This document shows positions 57,128-64,000 of a stretch of DNA of 64,000 bases, piece by piece; the first letter of the stretch is position 1; every line of letters starts with the position of its first letter. This DNA comes from Tubiluchus corallicola. Its lineage: Eukaryota; Priapulida; Priapulimorpha; Priapulimorphida; Tubiluchidae. A program made the translations under genes and the position numbers. Location: the NCBI GenBank assembly GCA_030141605.1, contig JAQGDQ010000109.1:466001-530000 (forward strand). The letters run 5' to 3'. The notes beneath the pieces are model-generated. The model saw only the letters and a list, made by a program, of their open reading frames with translations, was not told the DNA's origin and made no database searches.

Positions 57128-59729
57128 AATCTTATATGAGACTGTCTAGCAAAACAGAAGGTTTTAAACCTTTGAAAATCAAAACTGCAGCTGGTAAGCA
57201 AATGCAAGTACTTTTTTCAATGTCGCCCTGTTCTGCAAAGCAGTTAGGTATTTATTTTTACAACTCCAAATATAGTTACAATATACTTGAACTTTGCTCA
57301 ACCTTTAAGTTAAGTACGTGCTATGGTAAGATCAGTGCTAAACTGTCTAAGCAGTGCCCATTCAAATGTGGTATAGAAAATGTGCTCACTGTATCAACAT
57401 AAGTGTAAAAAATATATTTTAAGTTAATCAGATTATTCAATACTATTATATTATATGACAGGGAACAAATTTTTTTTAGCTGGATGTTACTCTGTGTTAC
57501 ATCATTGCATTGCTCTATGAAAGTGATCAGCTTAGATAATTAATAGATAGTATTAGTTAGTGTACACCAGGTACTAGAGGATTTTTAGAAGAGGAATTTT
57601 AATCGCTGCTTTTTAGTGTTTGTCGGGGGTTTTGAAAATAAGTTTACAATAAGTTTCTCAGCAAGACTGAAAAATAACGTATGCATCTGCGTGTATAATT
57701 TGTGCACAAATTTTAATTATAGTTAATTAAATTTAATTTTAGTTAAAACTCGTTTATCCATGCTATCTGTACCAGAAGATCAAACACACAACGTCTTTCG
57801 GTTGTAATGGCGTTACATAATGTAGGCCGTTGTGTAGTCGTTGTTTGTTATTTGTCAGCGGAAGTTGCAGCGTAAATTTAGCATGGTGCTTCACCGGACA
57901 AAATACTATATGGGATGTGAACAAGTTATGGAAGAAACCGAACAGAATAGATAAAAACTGACAAAACCAACGTAAAGAGCATTTAATTTTGAGTAAAGAG
58001 CACTTTTTGTGATATCTAGTACTGCTTTTATTCGTATGCTGAGGGTTAGAAATGGACAGCTAGAGGCACAGTTCATGTTGGTTTTTCACTTCCTTTTTTT
58101 CACTGCGTTAATTTTTTCAGTTTCCGACAAAAAAACGTTAAAAAGAGATATTACGACGATTAAAATGTTAAAGTGTTTGTGTACATCTGTTTGTGATTAC
58201 TTTTATCATTTCTAGCGCGGCTATCATTTCCAGACAACCCTGTACAAATTCCCTTCTTTGGCACTACAAAATCTCTGATGATGTGACTTTTGCAGTAGTA
58301 GTTGCTGCACTTGTCCTGCTTGTTTTTGCTTCTACACCTGCCATCATCATTTAGTTTTCGTTCTTAATTTTTTTATAGTTTTTAGTTTTTTTTTGCTTTC
58401 AGTTCTCACACCTTTTCTGTAAATTGGCTGCTTATTACATCAGCACTAACTCACCTTGAGTATTTTAAAAAACAGTTAAGTTTGGTGCTTCTACCTTATA
58501 TTTAGTGTTTACATACGATGTAGAAAGTGCTAATGTTAGGCATAATGTAGAATCTTTTGACCTTTTTATTTCCAGTTTGAAAAGAGCCTTTGGCATTGAA
58601 GTGTCTTATGTCTAGAGCAAATTGCAAAAAGTACATATAGGTTAAACGTAATTGCAGTTAGCAAATAACACTTAATAGCTGAGATTTGTCACACTTTCAG
58701 CATGATGCATTAGTAAAAGACACTTGAGTGTGTAGCAAAGGTCACCAAAGACTTAATGAATCCTTCTCTTAATTTATATAGTTTTGAGTCTGTTACTTGT
58801 CACCGAAACCGTCTGGGAATATGAGAACATTTCACCTCATTTTTGACAGAAAAATTGAACACTGACAAAATTGTAACTTCAAGTAATATTCTTCAAGTTG
58901 TTTCAGATTTCATTCCAGGGGTACAAATTCTGACATTTTCTTACTTGTTCAGTGTTGTGAGGCTGAGAGGACTTGAAACTGGCACCAATGGTCCTCCAGA
59001 ACTAAGGGCATTCATTTCAGTTGTCATGACACCCTGAGCAGGTTTATAAGGAAGTTCACAATTGTGGCATTTTTGGTGCAAGAGTAATGATTAAAATGTG
59101 ACTAGATTTGGAATATTGTCTATATACGTACATATATTTTAAATGTCACATTTTTGATCTTAACATTTACTCTTTGTGTGATATATAGTGTGTGATAGTG
59201 TATCACATATATATAAACATAGTGATACACTGGAGTGAGTATGCTATTTTGGCACTCCTCCAAAGGAACTTTTCACTTGTTCGTTCAACGTTTGCTGATT
59301 TGGTGAGAATTATCTCATGTATGAAGACTCAGGCGTACTCATTCTGATAAATCCTTTTGTTTACATATGTATACAGTTTTAATTTCCGACTTTGAGGTAG
59401 TAAGAAATTTTCTTATTTGGATTTTCATTGATTCTAATTTAGTATAATCTTACTATAATTTAAAAGAAGCCCAATCAATTGAGTTTCGAAAAGTCAAAAT
59501 TAACAAACTTCAAAAGACAATAGGGTTGTCTTACATAAAAAATTTCTCTTGGCATTTTATAGTTCCAGAACAGATTCATGTGCAAGCAAAATTAGAACAC
59601 AATTTAATTTAGTTTTGACAATACATGAGCAAACCTGAGTCTATTAAATTAAAACTATACACTTATACAATTGTGTAATTAACGTTGTATAATTAAACAC
59701 AATAATACAATTAAGTTATATGGTTAAAA
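57128..59729. other. Upstream region of the gamma-lyase-like gene
   Basis: About 2.6 kb between the gamma-lyase start and the end of GPCR 4. It contains no confident gene. A plus-strand frame at 58009-58215 includes a hydrophobic stretch but has no family match. A minus-strand exon-like patch at 58945-59033 is listed separately. A 10-bp perfect inverted repeat (AGTGTATCAC / GTGATACACT) lies near 59200-59231. Confidence 0.4.
58945..59033 (-). other. Candidate orphan exon
   Basis: A GC-richer patch on the minus strand is bounded by an acceptor-like CTGCTCAG and a strong donor AACAA|GTAAGA. It contains an ATG at 59027 and an open frame (TTEMNALSSGGPLVPV). If joined to the first gamma-lyase exon it would not be in frame with the enzyme, so it would be a 5'-UTR exon or belong to another gene. 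Confidence 0.25.
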
Positions 59730-60845
59730 CTAAAAATGTTCCACATAGTGATTATCTGAATGATCTGAAAATGGACAGGTCTGTAGTTTTATGGTGTGAG
59801 ATCTTCCTGAATGCTGTACTTTATTTTCATAAAGCTTAACACATGACAGCTTCTTCAGAGATTGTTTGAACTCTGGTATTTTTGCTGCATACACAAAAAT
59901 GTTCATAAAGCTATTTGATGCTCCAAGGGTGACAAAATAAAACTGCACTTGATCATCAGTTAGTGAAAGTGAACAGTCAAAGTTTTTGCAAATGTTGAAC
60001 ATGACTATAGCAATCATATATGGTGTCCAGCACAGAAAGAATAAACCTAGTGTTGTCGCAGGAGTTTTAGCCAATTTTATTTTCTGTTTCATTTGTCTTG
60101 ATGGTACGTCAAGCATGTTATTCGTGTCAGATACTTGCTTAGTTAAATTAAGTGCTACTTTGATTATAGCACTGTAGCAGTAGATTACAACAGAAAAAAT
60201 TATGACACCGACTGCCATTGATAGGTAGCTCCACAAATTACCCCATTTGCCTGTTCTTGAGAAACACTGAGTACCCATATTTCCTTCTTGAATGTAAAGC
60301 CATGTTGATGCGACATTGAGAACGATGCAGTACATCCAAAACAAGTACATCAATCTCTTAGCACGTCTTTCAGTCATAATAGTACTGTAATGCATGTGAT
60401 ACACGACAGCTATGTATCTTTCAACAGAAATTGCTGTGTATATACCTGTGGTTGCTGTTATTGACATGTACATAAGGCTAACGACAATTCCACACCATAT
60501 GATATTGCAATTAAAACCGCCAACATATCCCACTCCACTGCATAACAGACTTAAGCCTGCTATAAAATCAGCAATAGCCATGTTGCTGATGAAATAGTAT
60601 GGTATAGTATCCATACTTCTGCTTTGCTTTATCACTATCAGTACTAGAACATTTGCAACTAGTGTTCCTAGCCCCAAAAATATATAGACAATGAGTATGA
60701 CTGCTTGTGTAAAGAATTTGATTTCACAATCTGAAACTGTAGTGTTCACTGTGCTGCTCTGCCACTTCATGTCTAATAGAATGCGTCTCAACTTGCTTTT
60801 ACCAAATAGCAGTGCAGTGCAATGACTCTTTATACTTTGCGACAT
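59730..60845 (-). CDS. Rhodopsin-class GPCR 4, intronless
   Basis: A single-exon 371-aa receptor. Met26 (60770) is the more likely start because the first 25 residues are basic and Met26 begins a typical glycosylated tail (NTT). Landmarks: NMAIADFIAG in TM2, WC in TM3, VERY at the TM3 end, FLCWTPY in TM6 and NIFVY in TM7 without proline. Its core is almost identical to GPCR 5. TM6 carries an unusual extra proline (KLAKTPATTLG, where the paralogues have KTLATT). Ligand unknown. Confidence 0.92.
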   Translation of the reverse strand: MSQSIKSHCTALLFGKSKLRRILLDMKWQSSTVNTTVSDCEIKFFTQAVILIVYIFLGLGTLVANVLVLIVIKQSRSMDTIPYYFISNMAIADFIAGLSLLCSGVGYVGGFNCNIIWCGIVVSLMYMSITATTGIYTAISVERYIAVVYHMHYSTIMTERRAKRLMYLFWMYCIVLNVASTWLYIQEGNMGTQCFSRTGKWGNLWSYLSMAVGVIIFSVVIYCYSAIIKVALNLTKQVSDTNNMLDVPSRQMKQKIKLAKTPATTLGLFFLCWTPYMIAIVMFNICKNFDCSLSLTDDQVQFYFVTLGASNSFMNIFVYAAKIPEFKQSLKKLSCVKLYENKVQHSGRSHTIKLQTCPFSDHSDNHYVEHF

Positions 60846-62054
60846 TAGTGAGCAAATGATTTAATTTATAGCATTTTACGAAATTGAACCCGAGTTCACA
60901 TTCACTTTACGTGACAGTGAGTTGTCTTCATAAACAACTTTTCGAAATGCTACACGTAAACAAGGAGTTGTTGAAAGGTACTACTTGTAATGGCATTTTG
61001 CAGTAAGCTCTTTTGCGAATTGGATGGTTTTTATAGCTGAACTTTTTCATGGGATCATTTCATGAAGGTAATTTGCCATTGTGTAATGTCAAAATTAGCA
61101 GTCTTGCGTCCATTTTACTATGGTTAGCTTTGCACTTTCATAACAAACAGAAAGTGCTGCATACTCACTAGAAAGTAAAAAAAAAAATCAATACAAGATA
61201 TTTCTCTTGCTTAGATATATTGTTAACAATTATACTTACTTACCTGGTTAGAGAAATTAGCTTTGCAGGTCTGATTTGCTTTGGTTGGAGCTTCTGCTTG
61301 GACAACTGCTTCAAAAGTCATTATTATCGCCATTCATTCCGGCTACTGTAGACTTTAGACTTAATTTCGTAGAAAACCAAGTGTTTGCAACTGTTATAGG
61401 GGTTTGTTTGGATTTTTTCAAAATCAGCAGAATAGATTACTTATATTATACATTTTTTGAATGATCAGGCTAAAAAAAATAGGCGATGTTGGCTAAAAAG
61501 ATGCAAAAATAGATTCGAATTTCAAGAAAGTCAGCTGTAAGATTTGCTTAATCACTCAATTATACTAAAATTCAGACTGGTCACATAAAGTTTATACCAA
61601 AACCCTTTAATTCATAAACATTTCTGAATCCTAACGCATTTGACCTGACTGTGCCACAGTCAGATTCTACTAGTGATAGGCAGACTGAAGTAAGTTATCA
61701 TATTGCGTTACACCTGTAAAACAGCTAATTTCTGCTTGGTGTGATAAAAAGGCTTAGCTTTTGACAGGTACCTGCTAAATTTTTGAGGAGTTGCATAAAA
61801 AATAGATTATGATGTCATGGTCATGTTATTGTTACTAAAAATTGGTGAATGAACAAGGTATTATTGCCCCCACTTTTAGCCGAGGTAATTATACAAAGTA
61901 CTTCATCTCAAAGCTTGTTCTATTTTATTGGCTAATAATTCTGTTTTTTTGGCTATCAGTTTGCAGTTATCTACATCATATGAAGAATATCTGTACATTC
62001 TGGCAGACTGACAATTGTAACTGAGGGATCTTACTGGTCACTTATATTTGTTAA
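60846..62054. other. Spacer between GPCR 4 and GPCR 5
   Basis: About 1.2 kb with no recognised gene. The short plus-strand frames at 61276-61464 and 61842-62024 have no family resemblance. Confidence 0.5.
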
Positions 62055-63143
62055 TTAAATGGTCAGCTCACTGAGACATTCTTGACTCCTCCTCGCCCTT
62101 CCTGACAATTTTGTTACATGTGACTGTTCTAAAGGCTCAACTATTGTTCTACCCAAGCTTTTGCACATCAATTTCCTCACCAATCTTTTAAATTCCGTTA
62201 TTTTTGCTGCATACACGAAAACATTCATGAAGCTGTTTGATGCTCCCAGTGTGACAAAATAGAATTGCACGTGGTCATCAGTTAGTGAAAGTGAACAATC
62301 AAGATTGAAATATTTACAAAAGTTAAACATAAATATAGCAATCAGATATGGTGTCCAGCACAGAAAGAATAAACCCAGTGTTGTCGCAAGAGTTTTAGCT
62401 AATTTTATTTTCTGTTTCATTTGTCTTGATGCTACGTCAAGCATGTTATTCGTGTCAGATGCTTGCTTGGCTAAATTAAGTGCTACTTTGATTATAGCAC
62501 TGTAGCAGTAGATTACAACAGAAAAAATTATGACACCAACTGCCATTGACAGGTTGCTCCACAAATTGCCCCATTTGCCTGTTCTTGAGAAACACTGAGT
62601 ACCCATATTTCCTTCTTGAATGTAAAGCCATGTTGATGCGACATTGAGAACAATGCAGTACATCCATAACAAGTACATCAATCTCTTAGCACGTCTTTCA
62701 GTCATAATAGTACTGTAATGCATGTGATACACGACAGCTATGTATCTTTCAACAGAAATTGCTGTGTATATTCCTGTAGTTGCTGTTATTGACATGTACA
62801 TAAGGCTGACGACAATTCCACACCAAATGATGTTGCAATTGAAAACGCCAACATATCCCACTCCACTGCATAAGAGACTTATGCCTGCTATAAAATCAGC
62901 AATAGCCATGTTGCTGATGAAATAGTATGGTATAGTATCCATACTTCTGCTTTGGTTTATCACTATCAGTACTAGAGCATTTGCAACTAGTGCTCCAAGT
63001 CCCAGAAGCATATAAAAACCGAGAATATATGCATATACATAGTTTTCTACATCACATTGTGCTGTCAGTTGCCTGATGCTGGTATTTGTCCAGTTTGCTT
63101 CTGCTGCATCATTTTGCATGATGTAACCATACGGATTTATCAT
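62055..63143 (-). CDS. Rhodopsin-class GPCR 5, intronless
   Basis: A single-exon 362-aa receptor, recent duplicate of GPCR 4. Met9 is an alternative start. The N-tail has glycosylation sites (NWT, NTS). Landmarks: NMAIADFIAG in TM2, WC in TM3, VERY, a conserved loop-2 Cys (GTQCFS), KLAKTLATTLG and FLCWTPY in TM6, and NVFVY in TM7 without proline. N- and C-tails differ completely from GPCR 4 while TM2-TM5 are nearly identical. Ligand unknown. Confidence 0.93.
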   Translation of the reverse strand: MINPYGYIMQNDAAEANWTNTSIRQLTAQCDVENYVYAYILGFYMLLGLGALVANALVLIVINQSRSMDTIPYYFISNMAIADFIAGISLLCSGVGYVGVFNCNIIWCGIVVSLMYMSITATTGIYTAISVERYIAVVYHMHYSTIMTERRAKRLMYLLWMYCIVLNVASTWLYIQEGNMGTQCFSRTGKWGNLWSNLSMAVGVIIFSVVIYCYSAIIKVALNLAKQASDTNNMLDVASRQMKQKIKLAKTLATTLGLFFLCWTPYLIAIFMFNFCKYFNLDCSLSLTDDHVQFYFVTLGASNSFMNVFVYAAKITEFKRLVRKLMCKSLGRTIVEPLEQSHVTKLSGRARRSQECLSELTI

Positions 63144-64000
63144 TGTAATGAATCACGACAGATGACACATCTAATATTCACATTACATCTGAGTTGTGAA
63201 TGTTAAGAAGTAATGCCTGAAGTGTTTCTGTCAACTGGGAAGTCAGTTTCTTATTACACTTGATAAGCACTTCAGTTGCTTCAGCTTTGCATGTTTGTGC
63301 TATTATACTGTTTCATTTTCTAAAGCCGTGTACACAGTAAACTTTCTCATGATCATGTCAAAGAATTGCACCATGAAAATTGAAACATTGGAAGAAAAAG
63401 CCTTTGAAAAAAATCACTAAACACAAATTATTCCACATTTAGCTTAGTACAAAAACAGAATCAGTCTCTCTCTCTCTTTCATGTCTTCTGACTACTCTAG
63501 CAATATTTGTTTTGTCAGAAAGAGACCTGTGATCTTTTTAGCAAAAAATTTTAACGAAAGTCTGCTCATACTGCCGTCAACAACACCTACTTAATAATAT
63601 GAATAACAGTTACTGCTGGCAAATAAAATTGTAATTAGCCTAATTTATAGATTTTACTGAAGCTAGTAGAATTGAGCTAATTTACTAATTCAGCCAATAT
63701 ACCACGAAATATCTATGTGACAGATGATGGCGAGATGTCGTTTATTGCAAAAACGATAACTACTTATTTTATTGCTTTTCACAGTATGTGGCCTGTTCTT
63801 CCAATTAATGTTTTTGCATGTGCAATCAGTGATCTCGTTTGCCATACTCAAATTGTATTTTGGTAATTTATTACCATTTTGTTTTCTGCTCACTTATTAT
63901 GCAGTGCATTTTTTTTTGTAGTTTAAACTGGAAGTGTTTCAATGATTCTATACATTCTAAGAGCGGTTTAAAATTTAGGCAACACCAAGGCAGTATACGT
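63144..64000. other. Flank upstream of GPCR 5
   Basis: No gene recognised. It should hold the GPCR 5 promoter. A short CT-rich run lies near 63464-63480. Confidence 0.5.

Noticed and set aside
59986-60177. Plus-strand ORFs inside GPCR 4 and GPCR 5
   Set aside because: They are antisense frames of the receptor coding sequence, mirrored at both paralogues.

Overview
This is an AT-rich stretch of animal nuclear DNA. The genes have many short exons joined by GT-AG introns, there are decayed non-LTR retrotransposon (LINE) fragments in and between genes, and five intronless rhodopsin-class receptor genes sit nearby. Protein-level similarity to vertebrate orthologues is high: PP2A scaffold A, heme-type CBS and TMEM147 align almost without gaps. 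That fits a slowly evolving invertebrate, possibly a cnidarian or another early-branching animal. The sequence alone does not fix the phylum.

Layout. 1-5.1 kb: mostly non-coding, with a compound LINE remnant near 4 kb. 5.2-8.7 kb (+): a two-exon heat-shock-factor-type gene (HSFY/HSF5-like). 11.9-21.6 kb (-): the complete 14-exon gene for the PP2A scaffold A subunit (597 aa); one intron holds a 455-bp MITE and another a LINE end. 22.4-23.1 kb: reverse-transcriptase relic. 23.85-33.1 kb (+): the complete 13-exon cystathionine beta-synthase gene (524 aa) with heme ligands, PLP lysine and a C-terminal Bateman region; a 186-bp tandem duplication covers its first coding donor site. 33.1-39 kb: gene-poor, with a 42-bp minisatellite and coding-like minus-strand patches. 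39.1-43.5 kb (+): TMEM147, five exons found, last exon not found. 44.2-49.2 kb (-): three intronless GPCRs. 49.9-57.1 kb (-): a complete 10-exon PLP enzyme of the cystathionine gamma-lyase / methionine gamma-lyase family (416 aa). 59.7-63.1 kb (-): two further, very similar intronless GPCRs.

Biology. CBS and the gamma-lyase-like enzyme could act in sequence in transsulfuration (homocysteine to cystathionine to cysteine, with H2S as a side product), and they lie within about 34 kb of each other. The gamma-lyase-like enzyme has Val where cystathionine gamma-lyases carry a diagnostic Glu, so its substrate is open. The five GPCRs form a local tandem expansion around that enzyme gene. All lack the proline of the NPxxY motif, and the last two show an identity pattern that suggests gene conversion. 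No tRNA, rRNA, CRISPR or viral genes were seen.
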